64,000 nt of DNA from Paenibacillus pabuli NBRC 13638 (GTDB lineage: Bacteria > Bacillota > Bacilli > Paenibacillales > Paenibacillaceae). The translations under genes and the position numbers were made by a program. The notes beneath the pieces were generated by a model. It was given only the letters and a program-made list of their open reading frames with translations, searched no databases and was not told where the DNA came from. The stretch spans positions 1 to 64,000 of the forward strand of contig NZ_BCNM01000017.1 of assembly GCF_001514495.1 (NCBI RefSeq), read 5' to 3'. Below, one piece after another: positions 43,545-52,429 of the stretch; the stretch's first letter is position 1; the number at the start of each line of letters is the position of its first letter.

Positions 43545-44333
43545 TTGAACGAGCGTAAAGCTTCACATTTGAACCACGCCGATTTGTGGGAAAAGTGGAA
43601 AGAACATGGAGATCTTGAAGCCAAGAAAAGTTTGATTGAAAAGTATCTGCATATTGTAAATTATGTATCCGGACGTTTGGCTGTCGGTCTGCCCAAAAAT
43701 GTTCCAAAAGATGATCTGGAGAGCAACGGAGTTATGGGCTTGATTGATGCTCTGGAGAAATTTGATTATGAGCGCGGTTTGCAATTTGAAACATATGCAT
43801 CCTGGCGGGTTCGTGGTGCAATTCTTGATGGTTTGCGTCAGGGAGACTGGGTGCCTCGTTCCGTGCGGGAGAAAGCAAAACGAATTGAAGATGCGTATCA
43901 GCAGTTGGAGCAGACCTATTTACGCTCGGTTAGTGACGAAGAAATGAGTCAGTATCTGGATGTATCCACAAAAGATTTTCAACATATGCTTCAGGAAGTT
44001 GCTGTCATGTCACTGTGTTCTCTGGAAGACCCGATCCGGGAAGAAGAGTCCGAAACTCGACTCTCATTAATGATCGATGAGAAAGCCAAAAATCCGGATT
44101 ATAAAGTGAATGAATTTTATTTGAAGGAAGCGTTGGTGCAGGGACTTGATAAATTGACGGTCAAAGAGAGAACAGTGGTTTCTCTTTTATATTATGAAGA
44201 TCTGTCTCTTAGTGAAATCGCCGAGGTTATGTCCCTGTCTCCGTCACGTATTTCTCAATTGCACTCAAAGGCGATCTTGCGGTTACGTGGAACGCTGGAT
44301 AAACAGAAAGACTTACTTATGCGTAAAGATTAA
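43545..44333 (+). CDS. sigD: RNA polymerase sigma-D (FliA family, motility)
   Basis: 262 residues. Region 2 has LPKNVPKDDLESNGVMGL, FETYASWRVRGAILDGLR, and region 4 has LDKLTVKERTVVSLLYYEDL with a helix-turn-helix LSEIAEVMSLSPSRISQLH. It directs late flagellar, chemotaxis and autolysin genes. TTG start with GGAGGGTG nine bases upstream. Confidence 0.97.
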   Translation: MNERKASHLNHADLWEKWKEHGDLEAKKSLIEKYLHIVNYVSGRLAVGLPKNVPKDDLESNGVMGLIDALEKFDYERGLQFETYASWRVRGAILDGLRQGDWVPRSVREKAKRIEDAYQQLEQTYLRSVSDEEMSQYLDVSTKDFQHMLQEVAVMSLCSLEDPIREEESETRLSLMIDEKAKNPDYKVNEFYLKEALVQGLDKLTVKERTVVSLLYYEDLSLSEIAEVMSLSPSRISQLHSKAILRLRGTLDKQKDLLMRKD

Positions 44334-44400
44334 TCAATGAATAGAGAGCTTTAATATACGGATTTTGGGGAGTGGAAAGTCTAAAGGAGGAAGAAATGCA

Positions 44401-45804
44401 TTGACACAACAAACTGTTCTGGAACAGTGTTTGAGCATTGTTTTATCAGATGATAAAAGTACGGCCTACCTTGAATTTTCCAAACAGGAAGAAGATTTTG
44501 CCTGCACGCTGGATGAGCTCGAACAATATATGGCGAGTCAGGGGATTAAGTACGGTGTGCTGCGCGAAGCAATGCTCGCTTTTGTTAGTCACCCAGAAGC
44601 ATATGTGAAGGATCAGTACAAAATTGCCGAAGGGATTAAACCAGTACAGGGAACGGATGGATTTATCAGGGTACTGGTAGGCATGGATAATGAAAGGCGT
44701 CCTTTGGAAGCGGAAGATGGAAAAGTCGACTACAAAGAAGTAACCCGCTTAAATAATGTTCGATCAGGTCAGATTATTGCAGAACGGATCCCTCCAATAG
44801 ATGGTACGGTGGGCAGGGCTGTCACTGGAGAAGAGATTCCATTTCGTCCTGGGAAAGAAGCCCGGTTCAAGGTTGGGAAAAATGTTGTAGTTAATCCTGA
44901 TGGATCTGCAATGTATGCCGCTCTGGATGGATTGGTTACCAAGACAGATGGAAACAAGTTGAATGTCTTTCCCGTATATGAAATCAATGGCGATGTCGAT
45001 TATAACATTGGCAACATTGATTTTGTGGGTACGGTTGTCATACGTGGTAATGTACTTACCGGATTCAAGGTAAAAGCAGCAGGCGATATCCGCGTGGTCG
45101 GCGGTGTCGAGGGAGCGGAGCTGGAAGCAGGTGGCTCTGTCGAAATTTCCGGCGGCATTATTGGCTATAACAAAGGATTGGTACAAGCTGGACATAACGT
45201 GAAATGTACCTTTATTCAGGAAGGCAATGTCGATGCCTCTGAAAATGTTATGGTCTCCCAAAGCATCATGCATTCCACTATTCGTGCAGGAAATGCGGTG
45301 ATCTGTGAAGGGACAAAAGGACTTATCGTCGGCGGGTCAATTCAGGCTGGGAAAAACGTCTCAGCACGTGTTATCGGCAACAGCATGTCTACAGTGACTT
45401 CCATTGAAGTAGGGGTGTTGCCAAGGCTCCGTAATGAGCTGACCGATTTGCGGAAGGAAGTCAGAGAGCAAATGGATGCCTTGGATAAAACGAAGAAAGC
45501 ATTGACATTGCTGGATCAGTTAGCTGCAGCAGGGCAATTGAGTCCGGACAAAATGTCCATGCGCATCAAGCTGAGTGCTACACAAAAATCTGCGCTTCGT
45601 CTTAGTGAGGAGACGAAAACACGTATCTTTGAAATCGAGAAGATGCTTGAAGATACAAGCAGAGCTCGCGTTGATATTCATAAGATGATTTATGGTGGCT
45701 CTAAAATAGTTATCGGCAGATACACCAAATTTATTAAAGATCCGGTAAGTCGAATATCTTTTTATTATCATGATGGGGATATAACGATGGTTCCTTTCAT
45801 TTAA
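44401..45804 (+). CDS. FapA family (DUF342) flagellar assembly protein
   Basis: 467 residues. The N-terminal half holds the DUF342 core with VRSGQIIAERIPPIDGTVGRAV and EIPFRPGKEA. A right-handed beta-helix-like stretch follows, with repeated short hydrophobic strands (VVIRGNVLTG, GDIRVVGGVEGAEL, GSVEISGGIIGYNKGL, MVSQSIMHSTIRAGNAVICE). A coiled coil (about 350-400) precedes the end. FapA proteins occur in some flagellar operons; their mechanism is not settled. TTG at 44401 is ten bases after GGAGG. It is absent from this place in B. subtilis. Confidence 0.88.
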   Translation: MTQQTVLEQCLSIVLSDDKSTAYLEFSKQEEDFACTLDELEQYMASQGIKYGVLREAMLAFVSHPEAYVKDQYKIAEGIKPVQGTDGFIRVLVGMDNERRPLEAEDGKVDYKEVTRLNNVRSGQIIAERIPPIDGTVGRAVTGEEIPFRPGKEARFKVGKNVVVNPDGSAMYAALDGLVTKTDGNKLNVFPVYEINGDVDYNIGNIDFVGTVVIRGNVLTGFKVKAAGDIRVVGGVEGAELEAGGSVEISGGIIGYNKGLVQAGHNVKCTFIQEGNVDASENVMVSQSIMHSTIRAGNAVICEGTKGLIVGGSIQAGKNVSARVIGNSMSTVTSIEVGVLPRLRNELTDLRKEVREQMDALDKTKKALTLLDQLAAAGQLSPDKMSMRIKLSATQKSALRLSEETKTRIFEIEKMLEDTSRARVDIHKMIYGGSKIVIGRYTKFIKDPVSRISFYYHDGDITMVPFI

Positions 45805-45856
45805 GTACAGCATTCAAGCACATGAAGAAATCCATCCGATACCGTGAGGTGAGCGT

Positions 45857-46171
45857 ATGAGTTTCAAAGCGGTTGAGTTGCAGATTGCAGTACCTAGAAC
45901 AAGTGAGGCAGGGCGTTATCAGAGTGAATCCCAGCAGAGACCGGTTACGGACCAGAACTTGCTTGCGGAACAGACGGCCAAAGAAGCAAATGAGGCAAGG
46001 CAGCGAAGCGAGGCGCTGGATGAAACAGCGCACACCGATGTACGCGATGGTCAATCCAAAAACAAAGAGCAGCAGAATGGCTTCAACGAGCCTGAATCTG
46101 CTTTAGGGCAGGAGACCATCAAACCTGCCGAACATCCATACAAAGGAAAACATATTGATCTGTCGTTGTAA
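45857..46171 (+). CDS. Small unrecognised protein in the post-sigD cassette
   Basis: 104 residues, hydrophilic and rich in Gln/Glu/Ser/Ala, without membrane segments. It probably is largely disordered or coiled (AEQTAKEANEARQRSEAL). The C terminus HPYKGKHIDLSL looks like a conserved peptide. A GAGGTGA ribosome site precedes the ATG, and the two flanking genes are coupled on the same strand. No function is claimed. Confidence 0.7.
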   Translation: MSFKAVELQIAVPRTSEAGRYQSESQQRPVTDQNLLAEQTAKEANEARQRSEALDETAHTDVRDGQSKNKEQQNGFNEPESALGQETIKPAEHPYKGKHIDLSL

Positions 46172-46236
46172 TGGATGAATTGTGACTGACATGAAATCTG
46201 GAGCAATGATGGCTGCATTAAAGGAGAGAACCCAAT

Positions 46237-46809
46237 TTGTCACCATGGATCATTATTGTCATATTAGGAGCCTGCGCAATCGCATATGCACTTATCATGC
46301 CCAAGAAAGACAAGGTGCAGGAGCCTGGGCATCAGCTGGTGCAAGAGATGGAGTCTACGCTTGAGCATTATATGGCTGAGATAGAAAACGACAATGATGC
46401 GCTTATCCAGCGCGTTGCTGAAATGAAGGGCGAGGCCGCAGCAGCAGATCAGCGAATGCAAAGCCAGCTTCAGGAATTACAGGAGAGGCTGGCTGAACTG
46501 GAAAATAGAAAAAGCATAGAAGCAGAAAAATATGTCAATGGCGCTTCTCTTCACAATGCAAGCGGGTTGCAAGCCCGAGCGCTTGTAGATAGTGTGAGAT
46601 TTGAATCGGAAGCAGAGGTTTCAGAAGTAGATCTGCAGGTTGTTGAGCAAGAGTTTCCCCCTCTACGTGACTCTATTAAGGAACGTTATGCAGAGCTATT
46701 TAATTTATACGCCGAAGGCAAGTCTGTGGATGCCATTGCCAAGCAGACAGGTATACAACGTGGGGAAGTACAGCTGATCTTACAGCTGGCAGAACGGGAG
46801 GAGAGCTAA
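46237..46809 (+). CDS. swrB: SwrB-like (DUF6115) membrane protein
   Basis: 190 residues. One N-terminal membrane segment (about 4-20, IIIVILGACAIAYALIM), a long coiled coil (about 30-110) and a C-terminal helix-turn-helix-like ELFNLYAEGKSVDAIAKQTG and RGEVQLILQLAERE. The same arrangement and place (between sigD and rpsB) belong to B. subtilis SwrB, which helps activate assembly of the flagellar export gate. TTG at 46237 is ten bases after AAGGAG. Assignment rests on architecture and synteny. Confidence 0.75.
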   Translation: MSPWIIIVILGACAIAYALIMPKKDKVQEPGHQLVQEMESTLEHYMAEIENDNDALIQRVAEMKGEAAAADQRMQSQLQELQERLAELENRKSIEAEKYVNGASLHNASGLQARALVDSVRFESEAEVSEVDLQVVEQEFPPLRDSIKERYAELFNLYAEGKSVDAIAKQTGIQRGEVQLILQLAEREES

Positions 46810-46812
46810 CAG

Positions 46813-47442
46813 ATGGACAAGCGCTCTCTATGGGTTGGACTTGGAAGTGGTATGATTGTTGGGGCAGTGCTGCTGCAGCTTGCTACGGTAGGGCAGAATG
46901 CATTGTCTGACAGTAATCTCGATCCGGAGCAAGTCCCAGCCAATCTGACGAAGGAACAACTTGAAATGGCTGCGAAGAGCATGGATATGAAGTTGGTAGG
47001 TACAGAAGATGAGCTGTATACCGAAACAGAGTGGGTAGAGAAGAAGAAGAAGGAAAGCAGCGAACTGCAGGGAAAAGCGGCTACAGTACCCGAGGCGGCA
47101 AAATCAGCTGAGAATCCAGAGCAACCGGAGAAGCCGCAGCAACCTGCCGCCAACGAAGGCGACAAACAGAGCCAAATCAGTCAACCCAAGACGACGGAGC
47201 CGGTGACACCAAGCAGTCCTCAAACAGAAACCGTGTCCTTTAAAGTCCGTTCAGGGAATAGTCTAGCCATAGTGGCAGGGAACTTGGAGAAAGCCGGTAT
47301 TGTGGATAACGCTGAGGCTTTTATAAAGGCAGGCAGGGCAGAGCGAATTAACACTAAAATACAAGTAGGTACTTATGTGTTGGAAAAAGGTGAAAGCTTC
47401 CAATCCATTATCGCCAAGATTACAAAAGAACCGTCAAGCTGA
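46813..47442 (+). CDS. MltG/YceG-like domain protein, envelope-anchored
   Basis: 209 residues. N-terminal membrane anchor (about 6-26, WVGLGSGMIVGAVLLQLA), a Pro/Gln/Glu-rich spacer (about 85-140) and a C-terminal domain (about 145-205) with VSFKVRSGNSLAIVAGNLEKAG and NTKIQVGTYVLEKGESFQSI. These are typical of the LysM-like N-terminal part of MltG endolytic transglycosylases. The catalytic glycosylase domain is absent, so it is at most a cell-wall-binding relative. GGAGGAGAG precedes the ATG, and a terminator overlaps its end. Confidence 0.78.
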   Translation: MDKRSLWVGLGSGMIVGAVLLQLATVGQNALSDSNLDPEQVPANLTKEQLEMAAKSMDMKLVGTEDELYTETEWVEKKKKESSELQGKAATVPEAAKSAENPEQPEKPQQPAANEGDKQSQISQPKTTEPVTPSSPQTETVSFKVRSGNSLAIVAGNLEKAGIVDNAEAFIKAGRAERINTKIQVGTYVLEKGESFQSIIAKITKEPSS

Positions 47443-47467
47443 GTGCGCTCAGGCAGGACGGTTTTTT
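47429..47467 (+). terminator. Terminator overlapping the end of the MltG-like gene
   Basis: AACCGTC (47429-47435) pairs with GACGGTT (47457-47463), with an inner CTGAG-TGCG-CTCAG arm, followed by T6. The stop codon lies inside the hairpin. It ends the long motility transcript. Confidence 0.85.
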
Positions 47468-47563
47468 ATATCGTTCGGGACAAGTTTTGCGGGACTGCCA
47501 GGAACATGGATGTAGTCCTTATAGTTAACATTCAGGTGCATCTTATTTTAGTTTGAAAGACTG

Positions 47564-47592
47564 TTGCATCAGGCATTCACTTATGCTATATT
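47564..47592 (+). promoter_or_regulatory. Strong sigma-A-like promoter for rpsB-tsf
   Basis: TTGCAT (47564-47569), an exact 17-base spacer, TATATT (47587-47592), about 125 bases before the rpsB ATG. The leader is GC-rich and purine-rich (GAGGGTGCTTTCC...GATGCCGGCGGAGG area), which would allow structure-based control, but no known leader class was recognised. Confidence 0.7.
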
Positions 47593-47717
47593 AGATAACG
47601 GTGTTAAAACACACGCATGTGCTAATTTTGTTGAGGGTGCTTTCCTGATGGAGAGTCTTGGCGAAAAATGATGCCGGCGGAGGACACAATAAAAACCATA
47701 TTAGGAGGTGTGTGAAG

Positions 47718-48416
47718 ATGGCAGTAATCTCCATGAAGCAGCTTCTTGAAGCTGGGGTACACTTCGGTCACCAAACTCGTCGTTGGAACCCAAAAATGGA
47801 TCGTTATATCTTCACTGAAAGAAACGGAATTTATATCATTGACTTGCAAAAGACAGTGAAAAAAGTCGAAGAGGCTTACAACTTCGTTAAAGGAATCGCA
47901 GGAGAGAATGGTACAATTCTTTTCGTGGGTACGAAAAAACAAGCTCAAGATTCCGTTAAAGAAGAAGCTGAACGCGCTGGTCAATTCTACATTAACCAAC
48001 GTTGGCTCGGCGGTACCCTGACTAACTTCTCAACTATTCAAAAACGTATTGATCGTTTGAAACAGTTGGAAGCTTGGGAAGAAGACGGTACATTCGCTGT
48101 ATTGCCTAAAAAAGAAGTAATCTTGCTTCGCAAAGAAAAAGATCGTCTGGAGAAATTCCTCGGCGGTATTAAAAATATGAAAGGCCTGCCAAGCGCCCTG
48201 TTCATCATCGATCCACGCAAAGAGCGTATCGCTGTTGCCGAAGCTCGCAAATTGGGTATCCCAATTGTAGGTATCGTTGATACTAACTGCGATCCGGACG
48301 AGATCGATTATGTTATCCCGGGTAATGACGACGCGATTCGCGCTGTTAAATTGCTGACAGGTAAAATGGCTGACGCTGTAATCGAAGCTAACCAAGGCGA
48401 AGAAACTTCCGCTTAA
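47718..48416 (+). CDS. rpsB: 30S ribosomal protein S2
   Basis: 232 residues. MKQLLEAGVHFGHQTRRWNP start, NQRWLGGTLTNFSTI and VDTNCDPDEIDYVIPGNDDA are S2 hallmarks. The ATG at 47718 is preceded by TAGGAGGTG; the frame is open upstream but the family begins here. Component of the small subunit head-body junction. tsf follows after a hairpin. Confidence 0.98.
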   Translation: MAVISMKQLLEAGVHFGHQTRRWNPKMDRYIFTERNGIYIIDLQKTVKKVEEAYNFVKGIAGENGTILFVGTKKQAQDSVKEEAERAGQFYINQRWLGGTLTNFSTIQKRIDRLKQLEAWEEDGTFAVLPKKEVILLRKEKDRLEKFLGGIKNMKGLPSALFIIDPRKERIAVAEARKLGIPIVGIVDTNCDPDEIDYVIPGNDDAIRAVKLLTGKMADAVIEANQGEETSA

Positions 48417-48446
48417 TAGATTCGAACATAACGAATGAATTAAATG

Positions 48447-48491
48447 AAAAGGGTGGTTGGTAGGTGGATAACCTCTCACTGCCCTTTTTTT
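48447..48491 (+). terminator. Hairpin between rpsB and tsf
   Basis: AAAAGGG (48447-48453) pairs with CCCTTTT, with an inner AGGT-GGATA-ACCT arm, followed by a T-run. It may be a partial terminator or attenuator that sets the rpsB:tsf ratio, since no promoter for tsf is evident. Confidence 0.6.
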
Positions 48492-48532
48492 AGAGTGTAC
48501 GTACAATTACTTATTTTTGGAGGGAATTAATA

Positions 48533-49183
48533 ATGGCAGTTAATGCGAGTGCAGTAAAAGAACTCCGTGAAAAAACGGGCGCAGGTATGCTCGATTGCAA
48601 AAAAGCACTGGAAGAAGCAAACGGTGACATCACGAAAGCAGCTGAGTTGCTTCGTGAAAAAGGTCTGTCAGCAGCAGCAAGCAAAGCTGGCCGTGCAGCA
48701 ACTGAAGGCGTTGTAGAATCTTACATCCACGCTGGTGGACGTATTGGTGTGTTGGTAGAAGTGAACTGCGAAACTGACTTCGTAGGTAAAACAGACCAAT
48801 TCAAAGATTTCGTTAAGGATATTGCTATGCAAATCGCAGCAGCGAGCCCGAAATTTGTCACTCGTGAAGAAGTTCCTACAGAAGAGCTGGAAAAAGAGAA
48901 AGAAATCTTGAAAGCTCAAGCTCTGAACGAAGGCAAACCAGAAAAAATCGTTGAGAAAATGGTTGAAGGCCGTATCGGTAAATATTACGAAGAGTTCTGC
49001 CTGTTGGAGCAAACTTTTGTTAAAGACCCTGACAAAACAATCTCCCAACTGTTGAATGAAAAAATCAGCCAAATCGGTGAAAACATCTCCATCCGTCGTT
49101 TCGTTCGTTATGAACTGGGTGAAGGTCTTGAGAAAAAAGTAGACAACTTCGTAGAAGAAGTTATGTCCCAAGTAAACAAATAA
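48533..49183 (+). CDS. tsf: Translation elongation factor Ts
   Basis: 216 residues. UBA-like N terminus with KELREKTGAGMLDCKKALEE, the core domain LVEVNCETDFVGKTDQF with the conserved TDF motif that displaces EF-Tu nucleotide, and the C-terminal coiled-coil. Recycles EF-Tu. GGAGGGA precedes the ATG. Confidence 0.98.
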   Translation: MAVNASAVKELREKTGAGMLDCKKALEEANGDITKAAELLREKGLSAAASKAGRAATEGVVESYIHAGGRIGVLVEVNCETDFVGKTDQFKDFVKDIAMQIAAASPKFVTREEVPTEELEKEKEILKAQALNEGKPEKIVEKMVEGRIGKYYEEFCLLEQTFVKDPDKTISQLLNEKISQIGENISIRRFVRYELGEGLEKKVDNFVEEVMSQVNK

Positions 49184-49310
49184 GACGGTTTTTATACCGG
49201 CTAGCAGGAATGATTTTCGAAGATATAAGAATGATGAAACTTCGAAGCGCTACTCCCTTATATCCCAGGAAAACATTGCCTTACCGGTTGAACGTTTTTC
49301 CTAAAAGAGC

Positions 49311-49337
49311 GGAACACAACTGTGTTCCTTTCTTTTT
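49311..49337 (+). terminator. Hairpin between tsf and pyrH
   Basis: GGAACAC-AACT-GTGTTCC (49311-49328) followed by TTTCTTTTT. It resembles a rho-independent terminator; pyrH would then need its own promoter, which I could not identify in the 76 bases that remain. Confidence 0.6.
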
Positions 49338-49412
49338 AAGCAGGAGACCATGCGCGAGAAGTTTTGTTGGTTGGACGCCTAAGGTGTTCAATTCAAAGTG
49401 GAGGGTGAACAA

Positions 49413-50141
49413 TTGGAACAGCCAGTATTTAAACGTGTTGTCTTGAAGGTCAGCGGAGAATCTCTATCCGGTCAAAACGGCTACGGTATTGATGCAGAGA
49501 CGATCTCGTCGATTGCCCAGCAGGTAAAAGAAGTGGTTGAACTTGGTGTACAGGTTGCTATCGTATGTGGCGGCGGAAACATTTGGCGCGGTATTGCCGG
49601 TAGCGAAAACGGCATCGATAGAGCAACTGCGGATTATATGGGCATGCTGGCGACGGTAATGAACTCGCTCGCACTGCAAGATGCACTGGAACAGATCGAA
49701 GTGCCTACACGCGTACAGACATCGATTGCCATGCAACAAATTGCAGAGCCTTATATTCGTCGTAGAGCGATTCGTCATCTGGAGAAAGGCCGGGTCGTTA
49801 TTTTTGCAGCAGGTACAGGTAATCCGTTCTTCTCCACGGATACAACAGCAGCACTGCGCGCAGCGGAGATCGAAGCAGAAGTCATTTTGATGGCTAAAAA
49901 TAAAGTCGATGGTGTATACTCAGCGGATCCGTTTAAAGACAGTACAGCTGTCAAGTTTGATCAGTTGACGTACATGGATATACTTAACAAAGATCTTGGT
50001 GTAATGGACTCGACGGCGTCCTCTCTTTGTAAGGACAACAACATTCCGTTGATCGTATTTGCCATTACGGAACAAGGTAACATCAAGCGGGTTGTTCTTG
50101 GTGAGCGTATCGGGACAATCGTTAAAGGGAGTGTAGATTAA
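49413..50141 (+). CDS. pyrH: Uridylate kinase
   Basis: 242 residues. Amino-acid-kinase fold with VVLKVSGESLSGQNGYGID, GGGNIWRG, MGMLATVMN and GNPFFSTDTTAALRAAEI. It makes UDP from UMP. TTG at 49413 is seven bases after GGAGGG; the GTG at 49398 lies in the ribosome site itself. It shares one base with the frr start (TAATG). Confidence 0.97.
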   Translation: MEQPVFKRVVLKVSGESLSGQNGYGIDAETISSIAQQVKEVVELGVQVAIVCGGGNIWRGIAGSENGIDRATADYMGMLATVMNSLALQDALEQIEVPTRVQTSIAMQQIAEPYIRRRAIRHLEKGRVVIFAAGTGNPFFSTDTTAALRAAEIEAEVILMAKNKVDGVYSADPFKDSTAVKFDQLTYMDILNKDLGVMDSTASSLCKDNNIPLIVFAITEQGNIKRVVLGERIGTIVKGSVD

Positions 50142-50695
50142 TGCCACAAGCGGTTAAAAAACATGCCGAAGAACGTATGGAAAAAGCGATTCAAGCGTTG
50201 CGTCGTGACCTTGCCACTTTGCGTGCAGGTCGTGCAACCCCGGCTCTTCTCGACCGGATTCAAGTGGAGTATTATGGTGCAATGACACCGCTCAACCAGT
50301 TGGCTAATATCAGTACACCGGATTCCCGTACATTGATGATTCAGCCATGGGATAAATCCTCTATGGGAGACATAGAGCGTGCAATCATGAAATCGGATCT
50401 GGGTCTTACTCCAGCGAACGATGGCAGCATGATTCGTCTGTCCATTCCACCACTTACAGAGGAACGCAGAGCTGAACTCGTGAAGTTGACGAAAAAGTTC
50501 GGTGAAGAAGGTAAAGTAGCGATTCGTAATATTCGCCGTGATGCGAATGATGATATCAAAAAAATGGAGAAGTCTGACATTTCCGAGGATGAGTCCCGGA
50601 GACATCAGGATGATATCCAAAAATCGACCGATAAGTATATTGCTGAAGTCGACAAGGTACTCGCTGCCAAAGAAAAAGAAATTATGGAAGTGTAA
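50141..50695 (+). CDS. frr: Ribosome recycling factor
   Basis: 184 residues. RAGRATPALLDRIQVEYYG, TPLNQLANIS and NIRRDANDDIKKMEK are family landmarks. With EF-G it splits post-termination ribosomes. TAATG junction with pyrH implies coupled translation. Confidence 0.98.
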   Translation: MPQAVKKHAEERMEKAIQALRRDLATLRAGRATPALLDRIQVEYYGAMTPLNQLANISTPDSRTLMIQPWDKSSMGDIERAIMKSDLGLTPANDGSMIRLSIPPLTEERRAELVKLTKKFGEEGKVAIRNIRRDANDDIKKMEKSDISEDESRRHQDDIQKSTDKYIAEVDKVLAAKEKEIMEV

Positions 50696-50739
50696 GACAA
50701 GCGCAGCCCCTCCAATACGGTGGGGTTTTGTCTCTTTTT
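50695..50739 (+). terminator. Terminator-like hairpin after frr
   Basis: AGACAA (50695-50700) pairs with TTGTCT (50728-50733), with an inner CCCC/GGGG arm, followed by CTTTTT. It ends the pyrH-frr unit or lowers read-through into uppS. Confidence 0.6.
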
Positions 50740-50783
50740 CAAGCTTCAGGTGAAGAAACTTCAGGGATTTTGGAGGAACAGGA

Positions 50784-51551
50784 ATGATCAAACGGGTTCG
50801 GTCGTGGTGGAATGGGGCTGACAAGCAGGAAACGCTGACTATATCCGAAGATAATATCCCGCAGCACGTCGCCATCATCATGGACGGCAATGGACGATGG
50901 GCCAAACGTTTGGGTCTCCCACGAATAGCTGGTCACCAGAATGGGATGAAGGCGGTCAAACGTGCGACCATCGCGGCGGATGAACTGGGCATCAAATATC
51001 TGACGATGTACGCTTTTTCAACAGAAAACTGGACACGTCCAAAAGAAGAAGTGGATTTTCTGATGCGACTTCCGCAAGAATTTCTGGCGATAGAGCTGGA
51101 TGAACTTATAGAAAAAAATGTACGTATCCGCATGATGGGACAAGAAGAGCATTTGCCTTCTCATACCGTTAATGCTTTGCGTGAAGCAATCCGTCTAACG
51201 GAACATAACACAGGACTTGTTTTGAATTTTGCAATGAATTATGGAAGTCGCCACGAAATGACAGACTGTGTCAAACAGATCGCTCTGCAGGTAAAGTCGG
51301 GGGAATTATCGGCAGAGGACATTACGCCTGAACTCATTGACAGACATATGTTGACTGCCAATATGCCTGATCCGGATTTGCTGATTCGGACGAGTGGAGA
51401 GTTAAGGTTGAGTAATTTCATGCTCTGGCAGCTTGCATACAGCGAATTATGGTTTACGGATATATACTGGCCCGAATTTGGCAAAAAGCATCTGCTTGAA
51501 GCAGTAGCCGAATATCAGCGCAGAACAAGGCGTTACGGCGGTTTGAAATAG
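50784..51551 (+). CDS. uppS: Undecaprenyl diphosphate synthase (isoprenyl transferase)
   Basis: 255 residues. IIMDGNGRWAKRLGLPRIAG (catalytic Asp), YAFSTENWTRPKEEV, LLIRTSGELRLSNFMLWQ. It makes the C55 lipid carrier for cell-wall synthesis from farnesyl diphosphate and isopentenyl diphosphate. GGAGG precedes the ATG. Confidence 0.98.
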   Translation: MIKRVRSWWNGADKQETLTISEDNIPQHVAIIMDGNGRWAKRLGLPRIAGHQNGMKAVKRATIAADELGIKYLTMYAFSTENWTRPKEEVDFLMRLPQEFLAIELDELIEKNVRIRMMGQEEHLPSHTVNALREAIRLTEHNTGLVLNFAMNYGSRHEMTDCVKQIALQVKSGELSAEDITPELIDRHMLTANMPDPDLLIRTSGELRLSNFMLWQLAYSELWFTDIYWPEFGKKHLLEAVAEYQRRTRRYGGLK

Positions 51552-51567
51552 ATGGAGGATGAAGCCG

Positions 51568-52362
51568 TTGAAACAGCGATTAACGACAGGAATCATAGCA
51601 GGTGTGTTGTTTTTGGGTTTTTGCATGCTGGGCGGACCCTGGTACCACGGTCTGGTATTGCTTATGGCTCTCATCGGTTATTATGAATTTGTAAAAATGA
51701 CCGGAGTACAGCCTTTTTCAGGTGTAGCTCTGATCGGATATGCAGGCATTTTTGCGATTGTGTTTCCCTGGGAAATGGTATGGGAAGCAAGGCCGTTAAC
51801 GTTATTCCAGATCGGCTGGCTTGTGATGCTGGTATTGATGACGGCCTCTGTAATCACTAAAAATAAAATTCCTGTAAATACAGTTGCGATGCTGTTTCTA
51901 GGAGTATTGTATATAGGCATCGGTTTTTATTACATTGCAGAATCCAGACATTTGCATCACGGATTGTTCTGGACGTTTCTGTTACTGGGCTCCATATGGG
52001 CAAGCGATGCGGGTGCCTATTTTGTAGGGAAACTCATCGGGAAAAACAAGCTGTGGCCCTCAATCAGTCCGAACAAAACAGTGGAGGGTGCAATAGGTGG
52101 CATTGTCATCGCGATTGTGACCTCTGTTGTTTTTGCATGGGTGTCAGACGGCTTGTTAACTTGGCAAAGGGCCATATGGATTGGGCTTGCATGCGCCGTG
52201 ATAGGACAGATGGGAGATCTGATTCAATCCGCTTACAAGCGTGTGTACAACATCAAGGATTCCGGTAACCTCCTCCCGGGGCATGGTGGCATTCTGGATC
52301 GGTGCGACAGCTGGATCGTTGTTTTTCCATTCGTACATATACTAATGCTTCTGCCCTATTGA
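51568..52362 (+). CDS. cdsA: Phosphatidate cytidylyltransferase
   Basis: 264 residues, about eight membrane segments. SPNKTVEGAIGGI and the C-terminal signature GQMGDLIQSAYKR with KDSGNLLPGHGGILDRCDS are diagnostic. It makes CDP-diacylglycerol. TTG at 51568 is nine bases after ATGGAGG and gives an MKQRLTTG start as in relatives; the ATG at 51559 lies too near the site. Confidence 0.96.
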   Translation: MKQRLTTGIIAGVLFLGFCMLGGPWYHGLVLLMALIGYYEFVKMTGVQPFSGVALIGYAGIFAIVFPWEMVWEARPLTLFQIGWLVMLVLMTASVITKNKIPVNTVAMLFLGVLYIGIGFYYIAESRHLHHGLFWTFLLLGSIWASDAGAYFVGKLIGKNKLWPSISPNKTVEGAIGGIVIAIVTSVVFAWVSDGLLTWQRAIWIGLACAVIGQMGDLIQSAYKRVYNIKDSGNLLPGHGGILDRCDSWIVVFPFVHILMLLPY

Positions 52363-52429
52363 AGATAAATGCAAGCCAATGACGAGTGATTTGTCACAGG
52401 CATTCGGATAAATAAAGATGAGGTGCAGC

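Noticed and set aside
50138..50905. 255-codon minus-strand frame
   Set aside because: Antisense to frr and the start of uppS, both clear by motif; no ribosome site.
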